Source: Rheinheimera sp. A13L
GTDB taxonomy: Bacteria > Pseudomonadota > Gammaproteobacteria > Enterobacterales > Alteromonadaceae
Assembly (NCBI RefSeq): GCF_000217935.1
Contig: NZ_AFHI01000002.1
Location: forward strand, 62,001-126,000
Length of the DNA: 64,000 nucleotides
Direction: 5' to 3'
Below are positions 39,072 to 47,902 of the stretch, in pieces; within the stretch, counting starts at the first letter, position 1; each line of letters starts with the position of its first letter. The position numbers and the translations under genes are program-made. Under the pieces are notes generated by a model. That model saw only the letters and a list, made by a program, of their open reading frames with translations. It was not told where the DNA came from and searched no databases.

Positions 39072-39734
39072 GTGTCTTTAAACTGGCAAGACGTGATTGG
39101 GGCTGAAAAAAATCAGCCCTATTTTCTGCAAACCATGGATTACTTAAAACAACAACGTGCTGCAGGCCAGGTGATTTATCCACCTGAGGCACTGGTGTTT
39201 AATGCTTTTAAGCTGACGCCTTTTGCAGAGATGAAAGTGGTAGTCATAGGGCAAGATCCTTACCATGGTCCAAATCAGGCCCATGGTTTAAGTTTTTCTG
39301 TGCCTGCAGGAGTCGCCATTCCGCCTTCTCTGCGTAACATCTACAAAGAGCTGGCGCTGGAGTATGTGGATTTTCAGGTGCCCAAACATGGTTGTCTGGA
39401 AAGCTGGGCAGAGCAGGGGGTGTTGTTACTCAATACAGCCTTGACTGTGGTGGCAAACGAAGCGAATTCACACCGTAATTTAGGCTGGGAGCAGTTTACC
39501 GATCAGGTGATCCGGGCTATCAGTGCCAACGCAGAAGGCATAGTCTTTTTGTTATGGGGCAGCCATGCGATTAAAAAATCACAGCTGATAGACCAGGCAA
39601 AGCACCATATTCTGACAGCACCTCATCCATCACCTTTGTCAGCGCATCGCGGCTTTTTAGGGTGCGGCCACTTTGCAAAGGCAAATGAGCTATTGCAGCA
39701 GCAAGGTAAGACCCCAATCTGCTGGCAAGTTTAA
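39072..39734 (+). CDS. ung: Uracil-DNA glycosylase (family 1)
   Basis: A 220-residue enzyme that removes uracil from DNA. The catalytic water-activating loop GQDPYHGP is near 60-67 and the DNA-intercalating [11 protein letters not shown] near 186-196. LLLNTALTV and LLWGSHA are the other family segments. The start is a GTG at 39072, three bases after thrC, so it is probably translated from the thr operon RNA. That coupling is unusual next to amino-acid genes. Confidence 0.96.
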   Translation: MSLNWQDVIGAEKNQPYFLQTMDYLKQQRAAGQVIYPPEALVFNAFKLTPFAEMKVVVIGQDPYHGPNQAHGLSFSVPAGVAIPPSLRNIYKELALEYVDFQVPKHGCLESWAEQGVLLLNTALTVVANEANSHRNLGWEQFTDQVIRAISANAEGIVFLLWGSHAIKKSQLIDQAKHHILTAPHPSPLSAHRGFLGCGHFAKANELLQQQGKTPICWQV

Positions 39735-39911
39735 CCCGTCGTACTTGGCGCCGCAGCGTTGTTGACTGCTCGCTTTCGCCCCAGTCACATATTTCGATGG
39801 ATTAACTGTGCTCTCTGGCGAGCATCCGCCTCCATCCATAGACACATAGGACAACTATGCTCCTGGGGTCTCACGCGCTTGTCGCCTAGCTGCAACACCA
39901 ATTACTTAGGG
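39735..39911. repeat. Small dispersed repeat, copy A, with a 57-bp insertion
   Basis: The ends CCCGTCGTACTTG and, inverted, CCCTAAGTAATTGG match those of the repeat at 59094-59215, in the opposite orientation. Conserved inner blocks are TTGACTG, GCCCCAGTCACAT, CTATGCTCCTGGGG and GTCGCCTAGCTGCAAC. Unlike copy B, the central hairpin holds about 57 extra bases flanked by CACATA direct repeats (39786-39791 and 39843-39848), themselves partly self-complementary. Open frames here are not genes. Confidence 0.75.
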
Positions 39912-39982
39912 TTACAAAGGTTGTGCCTTACACATAGACGGGCGACCATAAAGGTCGCCCGTACGTTAGATGACTGTAAAAT

Positions 39983-40014
39983 AAAAAGCCCCGACATTGC
40001 TGCCGGGGCTTTTT
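39983..40014. terminator. Bidirectional terminator between ung and the DUF3545 gene
   Basis: AAAAAGCCCCG, loop, CGGGGCTTTTT; a perfect 11-bp stem that works in both directions. Confidence 0.92.
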
Positions 40015-40015
40015 A

Positions 40016-40192
40016 TTAACTTAATTCGATGTCAACTAACTCAGGTTCTATGGTCCAGTCTATGTCTTCCAGTTCTCGTTTTAAGCGCTGGCGTTCTTTG
40101 ACTGCTTCAATTTCGCGCCACTTGCGTTTGACTGCACGGCTCTTGGTCGCAGGACGCTCCAACATATTCAGTAAGTCTTCGAAGCTTTCCAT
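40016..40192 (-). CDS. DUF3545-type small protein
   Basis: A 58-residue protein starting MESFEDLLNMLERPATKSRA, then VKRKWREIEAVKERQRLKRE, and ending DIEPELVDIELS-like acidic residues. The KRKWREIEA core is characteristic of the DUF3545 family of small gammaproteobacterial proteins, recognised from memory. GAGGGG precedes the ATG at 40192 by about six bases and a strong terminator follows the stop. Function unknown; basic middle and acidic ends suggest a binding role. Confidence 0.82.
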   Translation of the reverse strand: MESFEDLLNMLERPATKSRAVKRKWREIEAVKERQRLKRELEDIDWTIEPELVDIELS

Positions 40193-40275
40193 GGTTGCCC
40201 CTCTGAGTTGTTGTTATTTTCAACAAATTAGTACCACACTTTGTCTAAAAATAAAATAACTCTTTGACACAAATA

Positions 40276-40303
40276 TGAACGAAAAATGAATGTTTTTCGT
40301 TCA
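40276..40303. repeat. Perfect 11-bp inverted repeat downstream of pgi
   Basis: TGAACGAAAAA and TTTTTCGTTCA flank TGAATG. It sits just after the pgi stop, reading the minus strand, and before the DUF3545 start. It may terminate pgi, using the T run inside the stem, or act as an operator for the DUF3545 gene. Confidence 0.6.
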
Positions 40304-40312
40304 TTCAACGGT

Positions 40313-41941
40313 TTAGCCCAAGTTCAACTGCTTAAATTTTGCGATAAGTGCCTCTGTAGACGCATCAAAGCTGTTTTTTTGTTGATCAGATAACACCTGA
40401 TAAATAGGCGTTGATAACTGCTTACCCAGTTCTACACCCCACTGATCAAAAGAGTTGATATTCCAAAGCACACCCTGGCAGAACACCTTTTGCTCATAGA
40501 GCGCAATCAAGGCACCTAAGTAATAAGGTGATAATTCCGGCAGCAATAAAGTGTTGCTTGGCTTATTACCAGGCGACACTTTATGTGGTGCCAAAGCAAT
40601 AGCTTCTTCTTCTGAAGCACCGCTTGCCAAAACTTCAGCTTTGGCTTCTGCAAAGGTTTTACCTTGCATCAAGGCCTGAGTCTGGGCAAAACAATGAGCC
40701 GCTAATCTGTGGTGGTGATCGTTTAGCTCGTGACTGACTTTGGCAGGCAGAATAAAGTCTGACGGCACAGCCAGCGCACTTTGGTGTAATAACTGGTGGT
40801 ACGCATGTTGACCATTGGTACCCGCATCCCCCCAAATTACCGGAGCTGTGGCATCGGTGAGTGGCTTGCCATCGACATCCACCCCTTTACCATTACTTTC
40901 CATATCCAGCTGTTGCACATAAGAGGGCAGGAAACGTAAATAATGGCTGTAAGGCAGCAAAGCCTGAGCCTGACAGCCTTTGGCATTGATATACCAGACG
41001 CCAAGCAAGGCCAAAATCAGCGGCATATTTTGCTCAAGGGGGGCGTTGATAAAATGCTGGTCCATATCACGGGCGCCTTTGAGCAGTTGTTGAAACTGCT
41101 GCATGCCCAGTTGCAATGCAACAGGGAAGCCTATGGCAGACCACAATGAATAACGACCACCCACCCAGTCCCACATTGGCAGAATATGTTCAGCCACTAT
41201 GCCAAATTCAGCTGCTGCTTTGATATTGGACGAGGTCGCCCAGAAATGCAGAGCTATAGCGGCTTTGTCTGCACCTTTATCAGTGAACCACTGACGTACA
41301 GCCAAGGCATTTTGTTTGGTTTCTTCGGTACCAAAAGACTTGGAAGCAACAAAGACCAGGGTCGTGGCAGGGTTTAAGTTTTTCACCACATCAGAGACTA
41401 CTGCGCCGTCTATATTGCCGGCAAAGTGAATACGCACCGGGCTTTGGTTAAAAGGCGCTAAAGCTTCACAGGCCATTTGTGGGCCCAACAAAGAGCCACC
41501 TATACCAATCCAGATCAGATCGGTAATGGCATCACCCTGATAACCTTTGTATTCACCCTGATGCAACTGGCCTATCAGCTCCGCCATTTGCGCGTGACAG
41601 GCCTGAATTTCTGGTTGCAAATCAACACCATCTAACACCAGCGCAGTGGTTGTATCTGCACGTAATGCCATGTGCCAGACAGCACGTTGTTCCGTGTTGT
41701 TAATTTTGTCGCCCTGGAGCATCTGCTGAGTTTTGTGTTGGATCTGGCTTTGTTTTGCCAACTCCAGCAGCTTTTGCCAGATGCTATCTGTGATCAGGTT
41801 TTTGGCAAAATCCAGGTGAATACCGCAGGCACTGACCTGAAATTTTTCAGCACGTTTTGGATCTGCGGCAAACTCCTGACGCAAGGACAAAGGCTGTTGC
41901 GCCAGCTGTTTTAATTCAGCCCAGACTGCAGACGACATCAT
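40313..41941 (-). CDS. pgi: Glucose-6-phosphate isomerase
   Basis: Interconverts glucose-6-phosphate and fructose-6-phosphate. About 542 residues. PGI signatures: GIGGSLLGPQMACEAL, DWVGGRYSLWSAIG and, near the end, FDQWGVELGKQL. The start is placed at the first of two tandem ATGs (41941 and 41938), with AGGAG five bases upstream; a GTG at 41962 is less likely. It lies 36 bases after talB on the same strand, forming a talB-pgi operon joining the pentose-phosphate pathway with upper glycolysis. Confidence 0.97.
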   Translation of the reverse strand: MMSSAVWAELKQLAQQPLSLRQEFAADPKRAEKFQVSACGIHLDFAKNLITDSIWQKLLELAKQSQIQHKTQQMLQGDKINNTEQRAVWHMALRADTTTALVLDGVDLQPEIQACHAQMAELIGQLHQGEYKGYQGDAITDLIWIGIGGSLLGPQMACEALAPFNQSPVRIHFAGNIDGAVVSDVVKNLNPATTLVFVASKSFGTEETKQNALAVRQWFTDKGADKAAIALHFWATSSNIKAAAEFGIVAEHILPMWDWVGGRYSLWSAIGFPVALQLGMQQFQQLLKGARDMDQHFINAPLEQNMPLILALLGVWYINAKGCQAQALLPYSHYLRFLPSYVQQLDMESNGKGVDVDGKPLTDATAPVIWGDAGTNGQHAYHQLLHQSALAVPSDFILPAKVSHELNDHHHRLAAHCFAQTQALMQGKTFAEAKAEVLASGASEEEAIALAPHKVSPGNKPSNTLLLPELSPYYLGALIALYEQKVFCQGVLWNINSFDQWGVELGKQLSTPIYQVLSDQQKNSFDASTEALIAKFKQLNLG

Positions 41942-41977
41942 ATAAACTCCTGTAGTGTTCACTGTGGTGAAATGTAA

Positions 41978-42934
41978 CTAGGCCTGTAATTGGGCCTGAA
42001 TCAGACTTTCCAGCTTGCGCTGATCAACGGCAAATTTACGAATACCTTCCGACAGCTTTTCTGTCGCCATTGCATCTTCATTCAGTGCCCAGCGGAATGC
42101 TGCTTCAGTTAAAGCCGCAGTTTCTTGTGCTGTAGCACCTGTATCTTTCAGATGAACTGTTAAATCGCCTTGCTGCTGGCTCAATTCTTCCAGTAATCCC
42201 GGGCTGATGGTTAAACGGTCACAGCCTGCCAGGGCTAAAACTTCACCTATATTGCGAAAGCTCGCACCCATCACCACAGTTTTATGGCCATAAGTTTTGA
42301 AATAACGGTAAATTTCGCGTACAGAAACTACACCAGGATCGGTTTCTGCCGTGTAGTCTTGTTTGGTGGCTGCTTTGTACCAATCCAGAATACGGCCAAC
42401 AAAAGGCGAAATTAAAAACACACCAGCTTCAGCACAAGCACGGGCCTGCGCCATATGGAATAGCAGCGTCAGGTTGCATTGAATACCTTGTAGTTCCAGT
42501 TGGCGGGCCGCCTGAATACCTTCCCAGGTTGACGCTATTTTGATCAGAATACGATCTTTGCTGATGCCATTTTCTTCATACAAAGCGACCAGTTGCAGCG
42601 CTTTAGTGATGCTGGCCTGGGTATCAAAAGACAAGCGTGCATCTACTTCAGTAGAAACTCGGCCTGGCACTAACTTGCTGATCTGGGTACCAATATCAAC
42701 CGCAAACTTATCACTGGCGATGCTGACTTGTGTTGCCAGATCTGAGCTTTTGCTTTTGGCGTAAGCCACAGCCTGAGCCAATAAAGGCTTAGAAAACTCC
42801 AGCTGACTGGCGTTTAGTAATAAAGAAGGGTTAGTGGTGGCATCTACAGGGCGGAACTGTTCAATGGCGCCTAAGTCACCGCTGTCGACTACTACAGTTG
42901 TCACTGCTTTTAGCTGTTCTAGTAATGTGCTCAT
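41978..42934 (-). CDS. talB: Transaldolase
   Basis: Transfers a three-carbon dihydroxyacetone unit between sugar phosphates in the non-oxidative pentose-phosphate pathway. The 318 residues are the TalB length. The Schiff-base lysine is in [11 protein letters not shown] near 130-140; [12 protein letters not shown] near 27-38 and [10 protein letters not shown] near 177 are family marks. A HexR-like box lies about 60 bases upstream, and pgi follows. Confidence 0.97.
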   Translation of the reverse strand: MSTLLEQLKAVTTVVVDSGDLGAIEQFRPVDATTNPSLLLNASQLEFSKPLLAQAVAYAKSKSSDLATQVSIASDKFAVDIGTQISKLVPGRVSTEVDARLSFDTQASITKALQLVALYEENGISKDRILIKIASTWEGIQAARQLELQGIQCNLTLLFHMAQARACAEAGVFLISPFVGRILDWYKAATKQDYTAETDPGVVSVREIYRYFKTYGHKTVVMGASFRNIGEVLALAGCDRLTISPGLLEELSQQQGDLTVHLKDTGATAQETAALTEAAFRWALNEDAMATEKLSEGIRKFAVDQRKLESLIQAQLQA

Positions 42935-42995
42935 ATTGTTTTATTACCGTTTTTCTGATCACAACTTCGTGATATTAAGTTTTATACTAAATAAA

Positions 42996-43010
42996 TGTAG
43001 GAAAATTACA
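42996..43010. promoter_or_regulatory. HexR-like operator upstream of talB
   Basis: Read on the minus strand, TGTAATTTTCCTACA matches the HexR consensus TGTAATwwwATTACA at 13 of 15 positions. HexR, a KDPG-sensing regulator, controls central sugar genes in Shewanella and relatives. The site lies 62-76 bases upstream of the talB ATG. Confidence 0.6.
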
Positions 43011-43230
43011 ACATAAAAACCTGCTTTTAGGGCAAGTTTCCGACATTTCGAATGGGTGCTGATACAGCTGTTGCAGTGCAAGGAGCATGCGCCTTTCATG
43101 TTAACCTGAGCTTAACATTAAAAAAAGTAAAAACCATGGCAAAGCCGCGTCCGTATTGAGTTTTATTGTCGAATCAAAGCTGATGTTTTGATATAGTCTC
43201 CAGCCTTAGTTGTACAGGAAGCCAAAACCC

Positions 43231-44013
43231 ATGTTGATGGTGATATCACCCGCCAAAGATTTAGATTATCAAAGCCCATTACCAGTCCAGGCATTCAGCC
43301 AACCCGCTTTACTTGATCAAAGCCTTGAATTGATGCCTTATTGCCGTGACCTGACGCCAGCTCAGCTGTCCAGCCTGATGCATATCAGTGACAAACTGGC
43401 GGGCCTTAATGCGGCACGTTTTGCAGAGTGGTCCACGCCTTTTACAGCGGACAACGCCCGTCAGGCTGTCTTTGCTTTTAATGGCGATGTGTATCAGGGT
43501 TTGCAAGCGTCCAGCCTGAAACAAAAAGATCTGGACTATGCTCAGCAGCATTTGCGTATTTTAAGTGGTTTGTATGGTGTGTTAAGGCCGCTGGATTTGA
43601 TGCAACCTTACCGTCTGGAAATGGGCACTTCGTTAGAAAATGGCCGTGGCAAGAATCTTTACCAGTTTTGGGGCGACCGCATCAGTACTGAACTAAACCA
43701 GCAGCTCGAGCAGCTAAATTCACAAACTTTGTTGAATTTGGCTTCTCAGGAATACTTTAAAGCTGTGGATAAAAAAGCGCTAAAAGCCAAAGTAGTGAAT
43801 GTGGAGTTTAAAGACTTCAAAAATGGTCAGTATAAAATCATCAGTTTTTTTGCGAAAAAAGCCCGTGGCCTGATGGCACGTTTTGTCATTGAGCAGCAGA
43901 TCAAAGAAGTTGAAGGGTTAAAGCAATTTAACAGTGCTGGTTACCAGTTCAGCAGCGCTGAATCTAAAGCTGACAAGCTGGTGTTTACACGAATGCAACA
44001 GCAAGACGGATAG
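43231..44013 (+). CDS. yaaA: YaaA peroxide-stress protein
   Basis: A 260-residue DUF328/UPF0246 protein. It starts [16 protein letters not shown], with FNGDVYQGL near 83, [22 protein letters not shown] near 110 and [13 protein letters not shown] near 210, all strongly conserved. In E. coli YaaA limits free iron and DNA damage during peroxide stress and binds DNA. The ATG at 43231 has AGGAA upstream; an in-frame TTG at 43210 is not needed. Confidence 0.95.
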   Translation: MLMVISPAKDLDYQSPLPVQAFSQPALLDQSLELMPYCRDLTPAQLSSLMHISDKLAGLNAARFAEWSTPFTADNARQAVFAFNGDVYQGLQASSLKQKDLDYAQQHLRILSGLYGVLRPLDLMQPYRLEMGTSLENGRGKNLYQFWGDRISTELNQQLEQLNSQTLLNLASQEYFKAVDKKALKAKVVNVEFKDFKNGQYKIISFFAKKARGLMARFVIEQQIKEVEGLKQFNSAGYQFSSAESKADKLVFTRMQQQDG

Positions 44014-44040
44014 CATTGTTTTTTAGTATAGAAAAACCAT

Positions 44041-44067
44041 AAAAGCCGCATAAAACTGCGGCTTTTT
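44041..44067 (+). terminator. Terminator after yaaA
   Basis: AAAAGCCGCA, loop TAAAAC, TGCGGCTTTTT. Confidence 0.9.
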
Positions 44068-44129
44068 GTTGCGCTTTTTTAATTGGCTTTTGCTAAAATG
44101 CGCGGCTCTATTGATCTGAGTGTTGCCCT

Positions 44130-45428
44130 ATGAAATTCCCTGGTCGTCGTAAACTCAAACATTATTTTCCTGTGTCTCAGCCTAAGCTGACCTTACCCAG
44201 CTACGAAGTGCGGCCAGAACTGGACACTTATATTGTGGGTTTGGACCAAACCATAGTGGATGTAATAGCCAACGTCAGCGATGAATTTCTGGAAAAGTAC
44301 GGCATAGGCAAAGGCTTATCAAATTTAGTAGAACATGGCAAAGCCGATCTGATTTATCAGGAACTGGTAGGCTCCAATGCTATTTCTGATCACTTTGCTG
44401 GCGGCACTATTGGCAACACAGTGCACAACTATTCAGTACTGGCCGACGACAAATCTGTGTTATTGGGCGTGATGTCGTCCAATATCCAACTGGGTTCTCC
44501 TGCCTATCACTATTTATGCCATACCAGCAGCAAAGTGGATATGAACCATCTGCAAGGTGTGCCAGGTGATATAGGTCGTGGTATTACCCTGATCACTCCG
44601 GATGGCGAACGCACTTTTGTGATTGACCCGGGTGATATGGACGAGTTAACTGCTGCTTATATTCCAACAGATATTATCTCCAAAGCTGCTGCGGTAGTGG
44701 TTAGTGCTTATCCGCTGCGCGCGACCGACCAACCCATCCAACAAGCCATGGTTAAAACTTTATCTGATGCCAAAGTTGCTGATGTACCTGTAGTGATGAG
44801 CTTAGGTACTAAACATTTAGTGGAAGAACATCAGGTAGTGATCCAGCAAACTCTGGCACAGTATGTCAATGTGCTGGCGATGAATGAACTGGAAGCTGAA
44901 GCTTTAACTGGTTTTGCTGATCCTCTGTTAGCTGCAGAAGCGGCTTTGGATTATGTCGATATGGTGCTGTTAACCGCAGGCCCAGAAGGTTTGTATTTAT
45001 GCGGATACACAGACGCATCAGTCAAACGTGAAACTACAAATCCAATTAAATCAGGTGCTTTGGCTGATTACAACGAGTTCGAATTCAGCCGCCCTATGCA
45101 AAGAAAAGACTGTCAGCAGCCAGTGAAAGTTTACTCGCACATCGACCCTTATTTAGGTGGGCCTGAGCGGATTAAAAATACCAATGGTGCTGGCGATGGT
45201 GCTTTAGCTGCTATTTTGCATGATATAGCCGCCAATCATTTTCACCGTCAAACCTTGCCTTTATCCAGTAAACACGAACAACCTTATCTGGCTTACTCGT
45301 CCTTTGCTCAGATCTGTAAGTACGCTAACCGCGTCAGTTACGCTATTCTGGTTCAAAACGCCCCCCGTTTATCCAAAGGTTTACCTGAAAAAGAAGACTC
45401 GCTGGAAGAAAGTTACTGGGACAGATAA
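44130..45428 (+). CDS. gsk: Inosine-guanosine kinase
   Basis: A PfkB/ribokinase-family kinase of 432 residues that phosphorylates inosine and guanosine in purine salvage. It begins MKFPGRRKLKHYFPV, as in E. coli Gsk, with GGTIGNTVHNYSVL near 89 (substrate side) and NTNGAGDGALAAILHD near 350 (the catalytic Asp of GAGD). No strong ribosome site precedes the ATG. No PurR-type box was recognised. Single gene with a terminator at 45468. Confidence 0.94.
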   Translation: MKFPGRRKLKHYFPVSQPKLTLPSYEVRPELDTYIVGLDQTIVDVIANVSDEFLEKYGIGKGLSNLVEHGKADLIYQELVGSNAISDHFAGGTIGNTVHNYSVLADDKSVLLGVMSSNIQLGSPAYHYLCHTSSKVDMNHLQGVPGDIGRGITLITPDGERTFVIDPGDMDELTAAYIPTDIISKAAAVVVSAYPLRATDQPIQQAMVKTLSDAKVADVPVVMSLGTKHLVEEHQVVIQQTLAQYVNVLAMNELEAEALTGFADPLLAAEAALDYVDMVLLTAGPEGLYLCGYTDASVKRETTNPIKSGALADYNEFEFSRPMQRKDCQQPVKVYSHIDPYLGGPERIKNTNGAGDGALAAILHDIAANHFHRQTLPLSSKHEQPYLAYSSFAQICKYANRVSYAILVQNAPRLSKGLPEKEDSLEESYWDR

Positions 45429-45467
45429 CAACAGTCTGATGCTGCATAAAAAACCTGACCAGCCTGA

Positions 45468-45502
45468 AACCTCATCAAAGCTATGCGTTGATGAGGTTTT
45501 TT
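45468..45502 (+). terminator. Terminator after gsk
   Basis: AACCTCATCAA, loop, TTGATGAGGTTTTTT. Confidence 0.9.
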
Positions 45503-45608
45503 CGTTAAGGCCTGTTGTAGCAGGTTGGGCCTGATACAACATAGTGCTTTACAGCAAGGTCCAGAAGCTTCTATGCTGCGGTTATGAGTTCTAAACCCGG
45601 TAAATACT

Positions 45609-46460
45609 GTGTGGCAGCAGGTTGTATTGCTAAGTTTTTTGAGTTTTTTTGCCGTTGCAGAACCTTTGGATGTAAAGTTTCAAAGTAAAATGTCCCCGGA
45701 TTGGCTGACCCAAGAGCCGGCTGCCAACGAAAGTTTAGAGCTGAGTTTAATGCGACTGATTTTCGCGCATAACTCCGGACTACGACCGGGTTTTGCGTTA
45801 GTTAATCATACCAAAGCCAGTGAATTGACCCGTACTTCACCCAATAGCTGCATGGCCAGTATTCTGAAAAATCCACAACGTGAAGCAGAGTTTTTGTTCA
45901 GCAAACCATTTTCTGCCATAGAAGGGCTGAAACTGTATTTGGCGGCAGAAAGCATGTTGCATCAGCGACTACAAACCAAGTTAAAGCAATGGGGCGGCAA
46001 AGTCAGATTACGTGAGTTATTGCTGACTGAACCAGACTTTATCATTGGGCTGGATAGAGATCGCTCTTACGGCTCTGATTTAGATCTGCTATTCAAAGAG
46101 AATGCGGTCAGCCGTAATTTATACTTTAAACAAAGTGGCGCACAGATAGCTCAACTTTGGCCTATGCTGCAGCAACATAGAGTTTCAGCTGTTCTTGAAT
46201 ATCCTTTTATGTTGGCGACCACCGATGCCAGTAAACTGGAAGGTTACAATGTGGCAGAGGCAGAATCTTTGCAACTGGCGTATTTTTCTTGTAATAAAAG
46301 TGAAACCGGACAAGCTATTATTGATCAGCTAAATCAAAGTATTGAATCTATGGCAGGTACTCAAGCCTATCTGGACTTGCATTTAAAAACAGTACCAGCA
46401 GAGCGGCAACAAGACTTTTTGCAGAACTATAACATGCTGATGCTGGGAGATTCGGACTAA
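45609..46460 (+). CDS. Periplasmic solute-binding-like protein
   Basis: About 283 residues. The GTG at 45609 gives a signal peptide (MWQQVVLLSFLSFFAVAEP). The frame is closed upstream by a stop at 45585, so no ATG start exists; a TTG inside the signal is the other choice. The body resembles the family-3 solute-binding fold seen in many orphan gammaproteobacterial proteins (FSKPFSAIEGLKLYL; LDLLFKENAVSRNLYF; VSAVLEYPFML). Two Cys (SPNSCMASIL, AYFSCNK) may form a disulfide. No transporter genes adjoin it, so it may serve as a sensor partner. Ligand unknown. Confidence 0.65.
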   Translation: MWQQVVLLSFLSFFAVAEPLDVKFQSKMSPDWLTQEPAANESLELSLMRLIFAHNSGLRPGFALVNHTKASELTRTSPNSCMASILKNPQREAEFLFSKPFSAIEGLKLYLAAESMLHQRLQTKLKQWGGKVRLRELLLTEPDFIIGLDRDRSYGSDLDLLFKENAVSRNLYFKQSGAQIAQLWPMLQQHRVSAVLEYPFMLATTDASKLEGYNVAEAESLQLAYFSCNKSETGQAIIDQLNQSIESMAGTQAYLDLHLKTVPAERQQDFLQNYNMLMLGDSD

Positions 46461-46476
46461 GCAGAGGTTTGGCTGT

Positions 46477-46517
46477 GGTCACCAGGTTTGCTGTGTTTGA
46501 CAGCGAACCTGGTGACC
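46477..46517. terminator. Long hairpin between convergent genes
   Basis: GGTCACCAGGTTTGCTGT and ACAGCGAACCTGGTGACC form an 18-bp stem with one mismatched pair and a five-base loop, between convergent stops. It lacks a T run, so it may terminate weakly or protect the 3' ends. Confidence 0.6.
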
Positions 46518-46529
46518 AGAAATAAAGAA

Positions 46530-47759
46530 TTAACCCTTAGCCTTGGCCGCTTTTTTCAGCGCTTTTTTCTTGGCTGCTGTTTTAGGTTTTTTCTGTTTAG
46601 TCGGCGCTTTGGCTTCTTTGTGTTTAGGACGCATGCCTTCAATAAAGCGGCGTTTTAACGGCTGCTCTGTGTAACGCTCTACTTTACCCACCACACCGAT
46701 ATCATGGGCTTCCACTAACGAAATTGCTGTGCCTTTTTTACCGGCGCGGCCAGTACGACCAATACGGTGTACATAAACATCCGCAGTACGTGGCATATCG
46801 TAGTTAATCACATGAGTGATATCGTCGATATCCAGACCACGGGCCGCTATATCAGTCGCTACCAGAATACGCACCTGATTGTTACTGAAACGCGCTAAAG
46901 CAGTCTGACGTTTGTCTTGTGCCATTTCACCCTGTAACCAGCAACATTTTAAACCTGCGGCTTCCAACTGGCCTGTTAAGGTGGCTAAACGCTCACGGGT
47001 TTTCACAAAAACTATGACTTTGCTGACGTCTTCCTGTTTCAGGATATGGATAAGCAGTGCGAGTTTATGATCAGCGTCGTCAGCTGCGTGCATCCACTGC
47101 AGAATTTTGGCTTTTTCACGACGTGGAGGTGCAGCTTCAACCAGCACAGGCTCACGCAAAGCGCGTTCAGAAAACTTATTGACGCCATTGCCTTCCAGAG
47201 TGGCGGAGAACAACATGGTCTGACGGCGACGTTTAGCTTCCAGAATGATGCGGTTCATTTCACCGACAAAACCCATATCCAGCATACGGTCCGCTTCGTC
47301 GAGGATCAGTACTTCCACTTCGTCAGCATGGAAACTTTCGTTATCCAGATACTCAATTAAACGACCTGGTGTGGCCACCAGAATATCGTTGTTTTTTTCT
47401 AAGGTTTCTTTGTGACTGCCGTAGTTGATACCGCCGGTGATCACACCAGCATGCAGGTCGGTCAGCATAATCAGTTGCTGCACCTGCTCAAAAATCTGGT
47501 AAGCCAGCTCACGGGTTGGCGTCATGATGAGAACTCGGGCGAAACCCGGCTCACGACGTGGAAAATCCAGCAGGTACTGAATAGCCGGCAATAAAAACGC
47601 CAGGGTTTTGCCTGTGCCTGTAGGCGCACTGGCCAGTATGTCGCGGCCTTCCAAAGCCACAGGAATAGCCAGTTTCTGAATGCTGGTCGCTTCTTTAAAA
47701 CCCGCTTTACTCAGGGTTTTTTCTAAGCTCTCATCCAGTTGAAACTCAGCAAAGGTCAT
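46530..47759 (-). CDS. srmB: DEAD-box RNA helicase SrmB
   Basis: A 409-residue helicase. Motifs: Q motif near 10-35 (SIQKLAIPVALEGRD), APTGTGKT, PTRELA, DEAD in ILDEADRMLDMGF, SAT, VATDIAARGLD and HRIGRTGRAG. LLDFPRREPGFARVL and SLVEAHDIGVVGKVERY match E. coli SrmB, a 50S assembly factor. The Lys/Ala-rich tail (about 375-409) is RNA-binding-like. The ATG at 47759 has AGGA five bases upstream; an in-frame GTG at 47789 would add 10 residues. It is divergent from the trmN gene. Confidence 0.92.
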   Translation of the reverse strand: MTFAEFQLDESLEKTLSKAGFKEATSIQKLAIPVALEGRDILASAPTGTGKTLAFLLPAIQYLLDFPRREPGFARVLIMTPTRELAYQIFEQVQQLIMLTDLHAGVITGGINYGSHKETLEKNNDILVATPGRLIEYLDNESFHADEVEVLILDEADRMLDMGFVGEMNRIILEAKRRRQTMLFSATLEGNGVNKFSERALREPVLVEAAPPRREKAKILQWMHAADDADHKLALLIHILKQEDVSKVIVFVKTRERLATLTGQLEAAGLKCCWLQGEMAQDKRQTALARFSNNQVRILVATDIAARGLDIDDITHVINYDMPRTADVYVHRIGRTGRAGKKGTAISLVEAHDIGVVGKVERYTEQPLKRRFIEGMRPKHKEAKAPTKQKKPKTAAKKKALKKAAKAKG

Positions 47760-47902
47760 TTTTTCCTGTGCAGTGTTAATTTCGCTCACGCTGTTCTTAC
47801 CTTCTGTTTAAATCACGTTTAATAAGATGATGTTCTGTACTGACATACAAAACAGCTTCTTATACACTGCCACTCTTTTGGCCTTAGTCAGTAAGGACAG
47901 TT

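Noticed and set aside
39759-40019. 86-codon frame after ung
   Set aside because: Made of the small dispersed repeat and the terminator.
40029-40259. 76-codon plus-strand frame
   Set aside because: Antisense to the DUF3545 gene, which has the better start site and family resemblance.
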